From positions 1 through 64,000 of the forward strand of contig NZ_WITC01000017.1 in NCBI RefSeq assembly GCF_009601505.1: 64,000 nucleotides of DNA. Direction: 5' to 3'. The notes under the pieces are model-generated. The model was given only the letters and a program-made list of their open reading frames with translations, had not been told where the DNA came from and ran no database searches. The position numbers were made by a program, and so were the translations under genes. Source of the stretch: Sinorhizobium terangae. GTDB taxonomy: Bacteria; Pseudomonadota; Alphaproteobacteria; Rhizobiales; Rhizobiaceae. Below, in pieces: positions 47,440 through 57,388 of this stretch. The stretch's first letter is position 1, and every line of letters begins with the position of its first letter.

Positions 47440-48005
47440 CAGCCGACCTCTTTCAGTGCAAGCTTAAGGGTAGAGAGTTTGGTGCGAAGGGAGGTGTCAA
47501 TCTGGCGGGAACCGACCTTGACGATCAGACCTCCAAGAATAGACGGGTCGACGGTGACGTTGACCGCCACGTCTTTGCCGGTGACGCCCTTGAGCGTCGC
47601 CTTCAATTCAGTTTCCTGCGCCTGAGTGAGCGCGTGGGCCGACGTGACGTCAGCGGAAATTTCGCCGCGGTGGCGCGCAGCAATCAGGCGGAATGCCTTG
47701 ATGATGCCCGGCAGCGCAAAAAGACGGCGGTTACGGGCAACGACCTTGAGGAAGTTGCCAACCAGCCCAGAAATTCCAGCCTTTTCCGCGACCGCGGAAA
47801 TGGCCTTGAACTGGTCGTCGGCAGAAAAGACAGGGCTCACGATCAGTCGCTTCAGATCATCGCTAGCGTCGATCAGCGCCTGGACGCGATTGAGATCGGC
47901 GCCAACGGCCTCGACCGAACCAGCCTCAAGAGCCAGCTCGAAGAGCGAGGACGCATATCTTTCTGCAACACCGGAAATAAGCTGGGATGTGTCTGCCACG
48001 GGCAC
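47439..48005 (-). CDS. atpH: ATP synthase F1 delta subunit
   Basis: 188 aa OSCP-like subunit joining F1 to the peripheral stalk. [15 protein letters not shown] is the conserved N-terminal helix and [18 protein letters not shown] the C-terminal block. First gene of atpHAGDC. The F0 genes are absent, as expected for alphaproteobacteria, where they lie elsewhere. Confidence 0.95.
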   Translation of the reverse strand: MPVADTSQLISGVAERYASSLFELALEAGSVEAVGADLNRVQALIDASDDLKRLIVSPVFSADDQFKAISAVAEKAGISGLVGNFLKVVARNRRLFALPGIIKAFRLIAARHRGEISADVTSAHALTQAQETELKATLKGVTGKDVAVNVTVDPSILGGLIVKVGSRQIDTSLRTKLSTLKLALKEVG

Positions 48006-48254
48006 AAGCTTCTCTCAAAATCATCCAAGAACGTCAGCTGCGGCGAACCGCTGACTTAACATCTTGAATTTGCTGCAATAACTCGCAGGCTATCGAGGCC
48101 TTTCGACCCACTTCCCCCGCAATTCGCGGTTCGTCTAGCATAGGATGTTTGGACTCGCAACACGCCAACGGCAGGAATGCGGCATAAGTCGACCTTCGTC
48201 GGCCGAATTTTGCCGTAAATCCCGAACGGAACGGTGAAATCCTGCTTACGCTTG
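48006..48254. other. atp operon promoter region
   Basis: The 249-base gap between atpH and the next minus-strand gene is relatively AT-rich and must hold the atp promoter. I see no clear dyad, RNA or ORF. Confidence 0.5.
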
Positions 48255-48641
48255 TCAGATCAGCCCGAAAACGTAAGCAAGCGGAAGGATCGCAAGCACC
48301 GCCTGAACAGCAAGGGCGGTCCAGTTGAAAAGCGTTGCGCCATTGTCGCTCATGATCGACAGGATGCGGCCGAAGGCCGCGAGCGCGAAGGCGGCGCCGA
48401 CCGCAAGATAGACCATCGGCTGGCCGAGCAGGATGGCGCCGAGGCCGAGACCGACATGCATGCCGCCCATGGTGGAGCGTGCTTCCGCAAGGCCGCCGCG
48501 GCGCCCTTCGGCAAGGCCGATGCCGGCCGCGCGAAAGACAAGGCGCGGAGCGAAGAGCATGAAAAGGCCGATGAGTGCCGCGGTCGCCGCCGCGCAAAAT
48601 GCCAGAAACTCCCCGGTTTCCGTCGGAATGTAGAACTCCAT
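48255..48641 (-). CDS. small four-helix membrane protein (DUF4345-like)
   Basis: 128 aa. Four hydrophobic segments: FLAFCAAATAALIGLFMLFA, MHVGLGLGAILLG, MVYLAVGAAFALAAFGRIL and WTALAVQAVLAILPLAYVF. The layout and the RSTMGGMHVGLGL block resemble DUF4345. The start at ATG 48641 (MEFYIPTETGEF) gives the normal length; in-frame codons further upstream overlap the priA end region and look non-coding. Function unknown. Confidence 0.65.
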   Translation of the reverse strand: MEFYIPTETGEFLAFCAAATAALIGLFMLFAPRLVFRAAGIGLAEGRRGGLAEARSTMGGMHVGLGLGAILLGQPMVYLAVGAAFALAAFGRILSIMSDNGATLFNWTALAVQAVLAILPLAYVFGLI

Positions 48642-48765
48642 GCCGTCCCCGCTGATTACCCCCATTGCGTCGCGCTCGGGTGGTTCCCCGCAGACGCAGC
48701 ACCGGGGGAGGTCTAGCGCATGTCGGCGCCGATGTGAATCCGCTCCGTGGCGTTCGATCCATCGA

Positions 48766-50970
48766 TCACAGAAAACTCTGCGGATCGATGTCGAGCTGCA
48801 CGCTGATCGATCCCCTCTCCTTGGGCCCGCCGGCAATCATCGCCTTGACGAAGGCCTGCATGTCGCTGTTGCGCCGTCCGTGGACGAGCAGGCGGAAACG
48901 GTGTCGTCCGCGAATGAGCGCGAGCGGCGCCTCGGCCGGACCGAGGATCGAGATGCCGTCAACGCGCGGGGCCGCCATGCGCAGGCCGCGCGCATGGCTC
49001 TCGGCGTCGTTGCGCGTTTCGGCCGAAACGATGATCGAGGCGAGGCGGCCGAAAGGCGGCAGCGCGGCACGTTCCCGTTCATTGATCTCGCGGTCGTAGA
49101 AGGCGTCCGAATCGCCCGAGACGATCGCCTGCATCACCGGGTGTCGCGGCTGATAGGTCTGCAGCAGGCCGAGGCTCTTCAAGCCTGTCCGCCCGGCGCG
49201 GCCCGTCACCTGCGAGAGAAGCTGGAACGTGCGCTCCGCCGCACGCGGATCGCCGTTGGCGAGACCGAGATCGGCGTCGACGATGCCGACCAGCGTCATC
49301 AGCGGGAAGTTATGGCCCTTGGCGACGAGCTGTGTGCCGATGACGATATCCGCCTCGCCGCGCGCGATCGCTTCCAGTTCCAGCCTCAGTCGCTTGACGC
49401 CCATCAGGTCGGAGGAGAGCACGATCGTCCGGGCCTCGGGAAAATGCCGCTCGACCTCCTCGGCAATGCGCTCGACCCCCGGGCCGCAGGCGACCAGATG
49501 ATCGAGCGTGCCGCATTCGGGGCAGGCCTCCGGCGTCCTTTCCGAATAGCCGCAATGATGGCACTGGATCTGGCCGCGGAAGCGGTGCTCGACGAGCCAG
49601 CTCGAGCAGTCCGGGCACTGGAAGCGATGGCCGCAGACGCGGCAGAGCGTCAGGGGCGCATAGCCGCGCCGGTTCAAAAACAGGAGCGCCTGTTCCCCAC
49701 GGCCGATCGCCTTGCCGACCTGGTTGAGGAGCACGGGCGAAAGAAAGCCGCCGCGCTCGGGCGGATGGCGGCGCATGTCGACGACGCCGAGATGCGGCAG
49801 CGCCGCATCGCCGAAACGCGTCGGCAGGTGGATCGGCCTGTAGCGGCCCATCTCGCCGTTGACCCGGCTTTCGACGGAGGGGGTTGCCGAGACCAGCACG
49901 ACCGGAAAGCCGCTGATCCTCCCGCGCACGACCGCCATGTCGCGGGCATTGTAGAAAACGCGGTCCTCCTGCTTGTAGGCGGGATCGTGTTCCTCGTCGA
50001 CGATGATCAGGCCAAGATCCTCGAAGGGCAGGAACAGGGCCGAACGGGCACCGGCGACGACACGAACCTGGCCTGTCGTCACCTGCCGCCATACCTTCTC
50101 GCGCGTTCGCGGTGCGAGATCCGAATGCCATTCGGCGGGCTTCGCGCCAAAGCGGTCCTGGAAGCGTTCGAGGAAACTTGCGGTAAGTGCGATTTCCGGC
50201 AGCAGAATCAGCACCTGCTTGCCGGCCCGCAAGGTCGCGGCGATCGCTTCGAAATAGACTTCTGTTTTGCCGGAGCCTGTAATGCCGTCGATCAGGGAAA
50301 CGGAGAATTTCCCCTCTTCCACCGCCTCCAGCAGGTCGGCTGCGGCGTCCTTTTGCGCACCCTCCAGCCGGGGAGCGGCGAAATCCGGATCGGGCGGGGC
50401 GACAACGGGCGGCGGCGGCATGAAGACGGTTTCGAACACGCCTTGCGCGGTAAGGCCGTCGACCACGCTCGAAGAAACGCCCGCCGCATGCGCGAGCCCG
50501 GACCGCGTCCAGGAAAACCCGTCGCTCGCAGCGGCGATGACGCGTTCGCGCGCCGACGTCATGCGCTCCGGCCGTTGGTCCGTCAGCCGCAGCGCTTCCA
50601 CCATCGGCTCCGGATCGAAAGCCGTCGGCGCGCGCAGCGCCATGCGTGCGACGAGGCCAGGCGGTGTCACCGTGTAGGCCGCCACCCAGTCGAGAAAGGC
50701 CCGCATGTCGCCCGTCAGCGGCGGGCAGTCGAAAACCTTCTCGATCTGCTTCAATTTCTTCGGATCGACCGTACCATCATCGGCGCCGTCCCAGACGACG
50801 CCCACGACGAGGCGCGGGCCCAGCGGCACCTGCACGATCGAGCCCGGCTCGACCGCCATGCCATCCGGCACCACGTAGGAATAGGCCTTCGGCGCCGGCA
50901 TCGGCACCAGGACGGGCACAATGCGGCGGTCGAATACGGCCCCGAATAAATCGGTTGAATCAAGAGTCAT
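48766..50970 (-). CDS. priA: primosomal replication restart helicase PriA
   Basis: 734 aa superfamily-2 helicase that reloads the replisome at stalled forks. An N-terminal DNA 3'-end-binding domain (RIVPVLVPMPAPKAYSYVVP) is followed by Walker A GITGSGKTEVY, DEEHD, eight zinc-binding cysteines (LCRVCGHRFQCPDC through CPECG) and helicase motif VTGRAGRT. Full length. Located between the DUF4345-like gene and the divergent transaldolase gene. Confidence 0.95.
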   Translation of the reverse strand: MTLDSTDLFGAVFDRRIVPVLVPMPAPKAYSYVVPDGMAVEPGSIVQVPLGPRLVVGVVWDGADDGTVDPKKLKQIEKVFDCPPLTGDMRAFLDWVAAYTVTPPGLVARMALRAPTAFDPEPMVEALRLTDQRPERMTSARERVIAAASDGFSWTRSGLAHAAGVSSSVVDGLTAQGVFETVFMPPPPVVAPPDPDFAAPRLEGAQKDAAADLLEAVEEGKFSVSLIDGITGSGKTEVYFEAIAATLRAGKQVLILLPEIALTASFLERFQDRFGAKPAEWHSDLAPRTREKVWRQVTTGQVRVVAGARSALFLPFEDLGLIIVDEEHDPAYKQEDRVFYNARDMAVVRGRISGFPVVLVSATPSVESRVNGEMGRYRPIHLPTRFGDAALPHLGVVDMRRHPPERGGFLSPVLLNQVGKAIGRGEQALLFLNRRGYAPLTLCRVCGHRFQCPDCSSWLVEHRFRGQIQCHHCGYSERTPEACPECGTLDHLVACGPGVERIAEEVERHFPEARTIVLSSDLMGVKRLRLELEAIARGEADIVIGTQLVAKGHNFPLMTLVGIVDADLGLANGDPRAAERTFQLLSQVTGRAGRTGLKSLGLLQTYQPRHPVMQAIVSGDSDAFYDREINERERAALPPFGRLASIIVSAETRNDAESHARGLRMAAPRVDGISILGPAEAPLALIRGRHRFRLLVHGRRNSDMQAFVKAMIAGGPKERGSISVQLDIDPQSFL

Positions 50971-51149
50971 TTTGCCGTGACCTTGCCACCGCTTTCAGCT
51001 AAAGAAAACTGCGCAGCGAACCGCTGCCTTGTGGATAGCAGGGTTTGTCACGGTTCCATCAGAGTTTCAACGCGCGGTTTCTGCCCGCGGATTTTCCGTC
51101 CGGCAGATATGCGCCCGAACGGCAATCATGCCCCAAGGGAGATACCTCC

Positions 51150-51803
51150 ATGAAATTTTTCGTTGATACCGCCGATGTGAAGGAAATCCGGGAACTGAAC
51201 GATCTCGGCCTGCTCGACGGCGTCACCACCAACCCCTCGCTCATCCTGAAGTCGGGCCGCGACATCGTCGAAGTCACCAAGGAAATCTGCTCGATCGTCG
51301 ACGGACCGGTTTCGGCGGAAGTGACGGCAACCGAATACAGCGAGATGATGAAGGAGGCGGCCGCCCTTTCGAAGATCGCCGACAACATCTGCATCAAGGT
51401 GCCGCTGACACTCGACGGCCTCAAGGCCTGCAAGGCGCTGACCTCGGACGGCCATCAGACGAACGTCACCCTCTGCTTCTCCGCCAACCAGGCTCTGCTC
51501 GCCGCCAAGGCCGGCGCGACCTTCGTCTCGCCCTTCATCGGCCGCCTCGACGACATCGCCTTCGACGGCATGGATCTCATCCGTGAAATCCGCCACATCT
51601 TCGACAACTACGGATACGAGACGGAAATCCTCGCCGCCTCGGTGCGCACGGTCAACCACGTCAAGGAAGCCGCCCTCATCGGCGCCGACGTCGTTACCGC
51701 ACCGCCGGCAACGCTGAAGGCGCTGGTCAAGCACCCGCTGACCGACAAGGGCTTGGAAATGTTCCTGGCCGACTGGGCAAAGACCGGCCAGAAGATCGGC
51801 TGA
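51150..51803 (+). CDS. fsa: transaldolase of the fructose-6-phosphate aldolase (FSA/TalC) type
   Basis: 217 aa, the short-form family. Schiff-base lysine is Lys83 in NICIKVPLT; other blocks are [22 protein letters not shown] and [14 protein letters not shown]. Such proteins act as transaldolase in the pentose-phosphate pathway or as an aldolase; sequence alone does not separate the two. ATG at 51150 with AAGGGAG 8 bases upstream. A hairpin terminator follows. Confidence 0.9.
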   Translation: MKFFVDTADVKEIRELNDLGLLDGVTTNPSLILKSGRDIVEVTKEICSIVDGPVSAEVTATEYSEMMKEAAALSKIADNICIKVPLTLDGLKACKALTSDGHQTNVTLCFSANQALLAAKAGATFVSPFIGRLDDIAFDGMDLIREIRHIFDNYGYETEILAASVRTVNHVKEAALIGADVVTAPPATLKALVKHPLTDKGLEMFLADWAKTGQKIG

Positions 51804-51833
51804 TCGGTCGCGTTCAAGGGCGCAGAGTTTGAG

Positions 51834-51857
51834 AGGCCTCGCAGCGATGCGAGGCCT
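51834..51857 (+). terminator. terminator of the transaldolase gene
   Basis: AGGCCTCGCA (51834-51843) and TGCGAGGCCT (51848-51857) are perfect complements around GCGA, 31 bases after the stop. Only a short T-stretch follows. Confidence 0.65.
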
Positions 51858-51885
51858 TCGTGCGTTCGGGTCACGGTGTGATCGG

Positions 51886-51995
51886 CCCCTCTCCTCGGGT
51901 TTAAACCCGAGGACTAGCCCTCTCCCCGCAGGCGGGAGAGGGTCCTTCGCCCCGCTTGCGGGGAGAAGATGGCCGGCAGGCCGGATGAGGCGCGG
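51886..51995. repeat. RIME-like element carrying an embedded 20-bp palindrome
   Basis: CCCCTCTCC arms and CCCCGCTTGCGGGGAGAAG with GGCCGGCAGGCCGGATGAGG belong to the same family as the copy at 42.7 kb. The left end is interrupted by a perfect palindrome, CCTCGGGTTTAAACCCGAGG (51893-51912), not seen in the other copies here. Confidence 0.7.
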
Positions 51996-52015
51996 ACATG
52001 AGAGAGCCGTGCCGT

Positions 52016-52930
52016 TCAGATCTGGCTGACCGACGGCTGGAACACTGCATCGCTGTCCTCAGCAAGTGCATGGACCGTATGCCGTTCGAGGGCACGCGTA
52101 ACGTCTGCCGGATCGCCGTCGAGCGCTTCGGGCGCGATCAGATTGCCGACGCGAAAATCGAAAAGGTCGCCCTTCTTGTTCAGAAGTTCATGGAAGACCG
52201 TCATGTCGCGCAGCTCTGTCGACCATTTGGCGAACCAGTAGAAGAGGCCGGAATTGCGCGCGCTCATGTGCACCGGCAGGATCGGCAGGCCATATTTGCG
52301 CGCAAAACCGACGGCAGAGCTTTTCCATGGACGTTCATTGAGCCGCCCATCGGCCCAATAGGCGATGCGGCCCGAAGGGAAAAGAACGGTTGCCTTGCCC
52401 TCTTCGATGGCGCGATTGGTGACCTGCAGCGTTTCGCGGGCCTTGAGCTTGCTCTTGTATTCTTCACGCCATTCGACCGGAATGACCATCTCGACGAAGC
52501 GCGGATTGACCCTGATTGCGTCGCGATTGGCAAAGAACATCATGTCCGGCCGGCGGGACTTCAGAAGATCGAATACCGCTATACCATCGGCAATGCCGGT
52601 CGGATGATTGCTGACAAGGAGAAAGCCGCCCTTTGCCGGAATGCGCTCGACCTTGTCGACGCGAATGTCGAGCGAAAGCAGCGAGCTCAAGTGTTCGAAC
52701 GCCTGAAAGCCCGGCATATTGGCCACCGCATCGGCAAACTCGATCGCCTTGCGATAATTGAGCAGCGTGTAGAGAAAGGGCCGCATGGCCGGCCACAATG
52801 GGTGGCGAACGATCTTCTGGCCGCGTTCCGCAATCAGGGTGTCGACGATATGGCCGGGTTGTCCCTGCGAAACCAGGGCAATGACCTCAGCAAAATGCGC
52901 GAATCCGCCCCCCATGTCCCGTCTCGCCAT
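52016..52930 (-). CDS. PlsC-like lysophospholipid acyltransferase family protein
   Basis: 304 aa. Glycerolipid acyltransferase motifs: SNHPTGIADGIAVFD (His-x5-Asp, residues about 108-115 of the frame) and LFPSGRIAYW. These are arranged as in the hemolysin-associated acyltransferases rather than classical PlsC. It may acylate lysophospholipid or ornithine lipid; the substrate is not deducible. The ATG at 52930 is preferred over the TTG 13 codons upstream. Divergent from xerC. Confidence 0.75.
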   Translation of the reverse strand: MARRDMGGGFAHFAEVIALVSQGQPGHIVDTLIAERGQKIVRHPLWPAMRPFLYTLLNYRKAIEFADAVANMPGFQAFEHLSSLLSLDIRVDKVERIPAKGGFLLVSNHPTGIADGIAVFDLLKSRRPDMMFFANRDAIRVNPRFVEMVIPVEWREEYKSKLKARETLQVTNRAIEEGKATVLFPSGRIAYWADGRLNERPWKSSAVGFARKYGLPILPVHMSARNSGLFYWFAKWSTELRDMTVFHELLNKKGDLFDFRVGNLIAPEALDGDPADVTRALERHTVHALAEDSDAVFQPSVSQI

Positions 52931-53082
52931 AGTCCCATCCGCGTTTGCTGACCGACCATCGCAGTTCAATATGATCGAACAATGACAAATTCCAAGAGTG
53001 CAACAGCAAAAAGAAGTGCATTAGCAAAAACATAAGACGCCCGGCGACATAGTGTACGGCACACGGAATCGCCGGAGCGACG

Positions 53083-54018
53083 ATGAACGAGCTACTTGCA
53101 ATTGGTCACCCCGAAATCATGGCGGAGCGCCAGCGCTGGCTGGCGAGCCTCACCCAGGAACGGCGGCTGTCTGCCAAGACGGTCGAGGCCTATGAGCGCG
53201 ACACGCGACAATTCCTGACCTTTCTCACCGGCCATCTCGCCGGGCCACCGCGCCTCGCAGATATCCGCGCGTTGCGCCCGGCCGATCTGCGTGGCTTCCT
53301 TGCACAGCGGCGCAAACACGGTGCGGGGGCGCGCACGCTCGGGCGCGGGCTGGCGGGCCTCCGCTCTTTCCTGCGCTACCTGGAGAAAAATGGTCTTGCC
53401 AACGCCGCGGGCGCTAAGGCCGTACGCTCGCCGAAGCAACCGAAATCCCTGCCGAAACCGTTGACGGACCGCGAGGCGCTGAAGGTCGTCACCGCGGACG
53501 CGCAGCTTGCTGAAGAGCCGTGGATCGCCGCCCGCAATGCCGCCGTTCTGACGCTACTCTACGGCTGCGGCTTGCGCATTTCCGAGGCGCTTGCGCTGAC
53601 GCCCAACGATTTCGCTGGCGCCAGCTCTTCGCTGCGCGTCAGCGGCAAAGGCGGCAAGACGCGAATCGTCCCGCTCATTGCCGCTGCTACCGAGGCCGTG
53701 GCCACCTACACCGGGATTTGCCCCTACCATCTCGCCGCCGATGCACCGCTGTTCCGCGGTGCCCGCGGCGCCACGCTCCAGCCGGCGATCATCCAGCGCG
53801 AGATGCAGAAACTGCGCGCCGCCCTCGGCCTTCCCGATTCGGCAACGCCGCACGCACTGCGTCATTCCTTCGCGACGCATCTTCTCGCCGGCGGGGGCGA
53901 CCTGCGCACCATCCAGGAACTGCTCGGCCATGCCAGCCTGTCGACAACGCAGGTCTACACCGGCGTCGATTCGGCTCGTCTCCTGGAAATCTACGATCGC
54001 GCCCATCCCCGCGCCTGA
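53083..54018 (+). CDS. xerC: site-specific tyrosine recombinase XerC
   Basis: 311 aa. N-terminal SAM-like domain at residues 15-110, catalytic domain after 125. Catalytic residues are all present: Arg165 (CGLRISEAL), Lys near 189-192 (GKGGKTR), His257 and Arg260 (HALRHSFATH), His283, and Tyr292 (QVYTGV). It resolves chromosome dimers at dif with XerD. The position near priA fits a housekeeping XerC rather than a phage integrase; XerD cannot be fully excluded. Confidence 0.88.
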   Translation: MNELLAIGHPEIMAERQRWLASLTQERRLSAKTVEAYERDTRQFLTFLTGHLAGPPRLADIRALRPADLRGFLAQRRKHGAGARTLGRGLAGLRSFLRYLEKNGLANAAGAKAVRSPKQPKSLPKPLTDREALKVVTADAQLAEEPWIAARNAAVLTLLYGCGLRISEALALTPNDFAGASSSLRVSGKGGKTRIVPLIAAATEAVATYTGICPYHLAADAPLFRGARGATLQPAIIQREMQKLRAALGLPDSATPHALRHSFATHLLAGGGDLRTIQELLGHASLSTTQVYTGVDSARLLEIYDRAHPRA

Positions 54019-54086
54019 AATTCGGCAAAGTACCGGGTTAACCAAACGCGTTAAGGAACCCGTGACCCTCGCAGCGTAGGGTTCTG

Positions 54087-54199
54087 GAGCGGGATGAGGA
54101 AAAGTGTGAGCGGTTTGCCGCCCGCATCCCGCTCTAACTTATTAGAATCGATCACGTTGATGATTTTGGGTCGATTCGACCCAAAATCATCGTGATCGA
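54087..54199. repeat. 113-bp double-hairpin repeat, full copy
   Basis: The first hairpin is GAGCGGGATG (54087-54096) with CATCCCGCTC (54125-54134). The second is a long dyad: GATGATTTTGGGTCG pairs with CGACCCAAAATCATC, and is enclosed by CGATCACG and CGTGATCG (to 54199). A shorter relative lies at 55328-55399. Confidence 0.85.
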
Positions 54200-54242
54200 G
54201 GGAGCAATTCCAGGAAAGTAGAATTGCGCAGGACCGGTGCCG

Positions 54243-55328
54243 ATGATGACGTTTCCGATCTCAATACCCGTTCGCAATCTTGCCGACAGGCTCGCAGACA
54301 GCGCCCTGTGGCTGATCGCGTCCCTCAATCTTCTGGTGCTCGCAAGCCTGATCGCCGCACTGCTTTCCATTTCGGATGCGCGCGCCGCCGAAGAGTCCGC
54401 CTGCGGCGGCAGCAACATCTTGACCGGACTGGAACAGTCGGACCCGACGCGTCTCGCCGCGCTGCGCCAAGAGGCCGACGCGGTGCCGAACGGAAAGGGC
54501 CTCCTCTGGAAAATCGAAGCCCAAGGATCGGCACCCTCCTGGCTGCTCGGCACCATGCACGTCACCGACCCGCGCGTCCTGGCGATGCCGCAAGGTGCTG
54601 CGGACGCCTTTGCCAAGGCGGCCATCGTCATCGTCGAATCGGACGAGATCGTCGACGACAAGAAGGCGGCGGCCGCAATCATGATGCGCCCGGACCTGAC
54701 CATGTTTGCCGGCGACAAGACGATCAACGACTTCCTCAAGCCCGAGGATCGCACCCGCCTGGAAACCGGTCTCAAGGAACGCGGCATTCCGCTGCCGCTC
54801 GTCGCCAAGATGAAGCCGTGGATGATTGCAAGTTTCGTGGCGCTTCCGGCCTGCGAGATCTCGCGCAAGGCCGGCGGCGCGTCCTTCCTCGACAAGAAGC
54901 TGGCGGAGGACGCCATCAGGGAAGGGAAGACGCTGAAGGGCCTGGAGACGTTGGTCGAGCAGCTTTCGGCAATGGACTCGCTGCCCGTCGAGCTCCACCT
55001 GCAGGCGCTGATCGAGACGCTGGCGCTCGGCAAGACGATTGACGATGTCATGACGACGACGACTGATCTCTATCTCTCCGGCGACACCGGAATGATCATG
55101 CCGATGATGAAGTCCGTGTCCTTGCAGACTGCGGCAAAAGACTTTGGTTTTGCCGATTTCGAGCAGCGCATCATCATCGACCGCAACAAGATCATGGCGA
55201 CACGTGCCGAACCGATCCTGAAGGGCGGCAACGCCTTCATGGCCGTTGGTGCGCTGCACCTCTCCGGCGCGGAAGGCCTGGTCGAGCTCCTGCGTCAACG
55301 CGGTTTCACCGTCACGCCGGTAAACTAG
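54243..55328 (+). CDS. TraB/GumN family protein
   Basis: 361 aa. Membrane-anchored or exported: hydrophobic segment at about residues 22-44 (LWLIASLNLLVLASLIAALL), then AARAAEES-like processing region. TraB/GumN signature: two GxxH motifs, GTMH in the N-terminal half and GALH near the C-terminus. The family is thought to be metalloprotease-like. The ATG at 54243 is chosen with AGGA 9 bases upstream. It sits between two copies of the same palindromic repeat, and its TAG stop shares its last base with the second. Confidence 0.8.
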   Translation: MMTFPISIPVRNLADRLADSALWLIASLNLLVLASLIAALLSISDARAAEESACGGSNILTGLEQSDPTRLAALRQEADAVPNGKGLLWKIEAQGSAPSWLLGTMHVTDPRVLAMPQGAADAFAKAAIVIVESDEIVDDKKAAAAIMMRPDLTMFAGDKTINDFLKPEDRTRLETGLKERGIPLPLVAKMKPWMIASFVALPACEISRKAGGASFLDKKLAEDAIREGKTLKGLETLVEQLSAMDSLPVELHLQALIETLALGKTIDDVMTTTTDLYLSGDTGMIMPMMKSVSLQTAAKDFGFADFEQRIIIDRNKIMATRAEPILKGGNAFMAVGALHLSGAEGLVELLRQRGFTVTPVN

Positions 55329-55399
55329 AGCGGGATGAGGAAAAGTGTGTGCGGTTTTCCGCTCGCATCCCGCGTCTCATCTCATTAGAGATCACGTTC
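55328..55399. repeat. double-hairpin repeat, truncated copy
   Basis: Matches the first 70 bases of the 54087 element (GAGCGGGATGAGGAAAAGTG, and GCATCCCGC), then stops at GATCACGTTCA without the long second dyad. It spans from the TraB-like stop codon to the stop codon of the convergent DUF2867 gene. Confidence 0.8.
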
Positions 55400-55871
55400 A
55401 ACGTCGTTCGTTAAGCCCGGCCAACAATGCCGGGACGATCGTCTTGTGGAAAGGCGTGACGACCGCGAGATAGATGCGGCCGAAAAGATTCCGGCGACGC
55501 ACCAGAGTCGTGACACTGACCACCTGGCTGTCGGCCGGACCATCACGGACGTCCACGACAACGCGAAAATCCAGATGCCGGTCGTCGAAGCCGAGAACGG
55601 CCTTGCGCTCGTCGTCGAGCAAAACCGGAAAGAACCCGATCAAGCCGCGATCCGCGGCGGGTGCAGCGGTCTTCAGCCCGACGGGCGAGACGATGCGGTT
55701 GCGAAGTACCAGAAGCGCTCGGACCCAGGCCGGCAAGCGGCCGAGCATGCGCCGGGCCGCCTCGCCCGCCGTCAGCCGCTCGTTCAAAATGAGAAGCTCG
55801 TAGCGATCCGCCCAGTCGGCTTCGGGCAGCAATGCGTTCGGAAGATGGGCGGCGACGCTTCGCGGTCTCAT
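55398..55871 (-). CDS. DUF2867 family protein
   Basis: 157 aa. Recognised by the order YELLILNERLTAGEAARRML, GLIGFFPVLLDDERKAVLGF, DLDFRV-type strand and GRIYLAVVTPFHKTIVPALL. DUF2867 proteins have an unknown role, and some are fused to SDR domains. It is 86 bases after lpdA in the same direction and might be the tail of that transcript. Confidence 0.72.
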   Translation of the reverse strand: MRPRSVAAHLPNALLPEADWADRYELLILNERLTAGEAARRMLGRLPAWVRALLVLRNRIVSPVGLKTAAPAADRGLIGFFPVLLDDERKAVLGFDDRHLDFRVVVDVRDGPADSQVVSVTTLVRRRNLFGRIYLAVVTPFHKTIVPALLAGLNERR

Positions 55872-55957
55872 GAGCGATCCTCATATCGGCTCGCCCATGT
55901 TCGCGTCCCGTGGCGGTGATTAGCAGGGGGGCGCTTGTCGCAGCCCCCGGCCAATTG

Positions 55958-57364
55958 TCACATGTGGATCGGCTTGAAGAAGGTGGCGAGCGCCGCTTCC
56001 TTGACCGCTTCCGACATCGTCGGATGGGCATGGCAGGTGCGGCCGAGGTCTTCCGACGATCCGCCGAATTCCATCAGCACCGCGATCTCGTGGATCATCT
56101 CGCCGGCGCCGAAGCCGATGATATGGCCGCCGAGCACGCGGTCGGTTTCCTTGTCGGCGAGGATCTTGACGAAACCATCCGTCTGGAGCATCGCGCGGGC
56201 ACGGCCATTGGCGGTGAAGGGGAACTTGCCGACCTTGTAGGCGACGCCCGCAGCCTTCAGCTCCTCCTCGGTCTTGCCGACGGAAGCGACCTCCGGTTGG
56301 GTATAGACGACGCCCGGAATGACGTCGTAGTTCACGTGACCGGCCTGCCCGGCGATGATTTCCGCCACGGCCACGCCCTCGTCCTCCGCCTTGTGAGCAA
56401 GCATCGGACCGCGCACGACGTCGCCGATCGCGTAGACTCCGGTCAGGCTCGTCTGGAAGTGACGGTCGATCTCGACCCGGCCACGCGAGTCGAGCACGAC
56501 GCCCGCCTTGGCAAGGCCCATATTCTCCGTGCACGGCTTGCGGCCGGTCGCGACCAGGACGACGTCCGCATCGAGCGTGGTGGCTTCACCGCCCTTGACA
56601 GGCTCGAAGGTGACCCTCGCGCCACTGCCGGGCTTCGCAACGCCGGTCACTTTCGCGCCGAGCTTGATGTCGATGCCTTGCTTCGTCAGCATCCGCTGGA
56701 GCTGCTTGGCCACCTCGCCGTCCATGCCGCCGAGGATCGTGTCGAGGAATTCGACCACGGTCACCTTGGCGCCGAGACGCGCCCAGACCGAGCCGAGCTC
56801 GAGGCCGATGACGCCGCCGCCGACGACGATCATGCTCTCAGGAACCTTTTCCAGCTTGATCGCTCCGTCCGACGAGATGATGACCTTCTCATCGAACTCG
56901 AACTCGACGCCCGGAATGCCGGCGACGTCGGATCCGGTGGCGATGACGATGTTCTTCGCTTCGAGGACCTGTTCCTCGCCCTTGTCGTTGGTGACGGAGA
57001 CCTTGCCCTGTCCCAGGACCTTGCCCAGGCCCTGGAAGCCGTCGATTTTGTTCTTCTTGAACAGGAATGCGACGCCGTCGACATTCGACTTAACGGTCGC
57101 GTCCTTGTGGGCCATCATCTTTTCAAGATTGAGCTTGGGGCTTGCGACCTCCACGCCCAGCGCGTCGAGACCATGCTGTGCGTGATGGAACATCTCGGAA
57201 GCATGCAGCAGCGCCTTGGAGGGGATGCAGCCGACGTTGAGGCAGGTGCCGCCATAGGTGCTGCGCTTTTCGACCACGGCAACCTTCATGCCCAGCTGCG
57301 CTGCCTTGATGGCGCAGACATAGCCGCCGGGTCCGCTTCCGATAACGATGAGATCATAAGCCAT
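55958..57364 (-). CDS. lpdA: dihydrolipoamide dehydrogenase (E3)
   Basis: 468 aa flavoprotein that reoxidises dihydrolipoyl groups and makes NADH. FAD motif [19 protein letters not shown], redox-active pair Cys41 and Cys46 ([13 protein letters not shown]), NAD motif [19 protein letters not shown] and C-terminal active-site HAHPTMSE. Its position at the end of the sucA-sucB unit marks it as E3 of 2-oxoglutarate dehydrogenase. Confidence 0.96.
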   Translation of the reverse strand: MAYDLIVIGSGPGGYVCAIKAAQLGMKVAVVEKRSTYGGTCLNVGCIPSKALLHASEMFHHAQHGLDALGVEVASPKLNLEKMMAHKDATVKSNVDGVAFLFKKNKIDGFQGLGKVLGQGKVSVTNDKGEEQVLEAKNIVIATGSDVAGIPGVEFEFDEKVIISSDGAIKLEKVPESMIVVGGGVIGLELGSVWARLGAKVTVVEFLDTILGGMDGEVAKQLQRMLTKQGIDIKLGAKVTGVAKPGSGARVTFEPVKGGEATTLDADVVLVATGRKPCTENMGLAKAGVVLDSRGRVEIDRHFQTSLTGVYAIGDVVRGPMLAHKAEDEGVAVAEIIAGQAGHVNYDVIPGVVYTQPEVASVGKTEEELKAAGVAYKVGKFPFTANGRARAMLQTDGFVKILADKETDRVLGGHIIGFGAGEMIHEIAVLMEFGGSSEDLGRTCHAHPTMSEAVKEAALATFFKPIHM

Positions 57365-57388
57365 TTGATAATCCTTGTTTCAGGGCGG

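Noticed and set aside
53083-54018. Phage or integrative-element integrase
   Set aside because: The tyrosine recombinase has XerC/D length and context (near priA, no tRNA, no excisionase, no cargo), so a housekeeping role is preferred.
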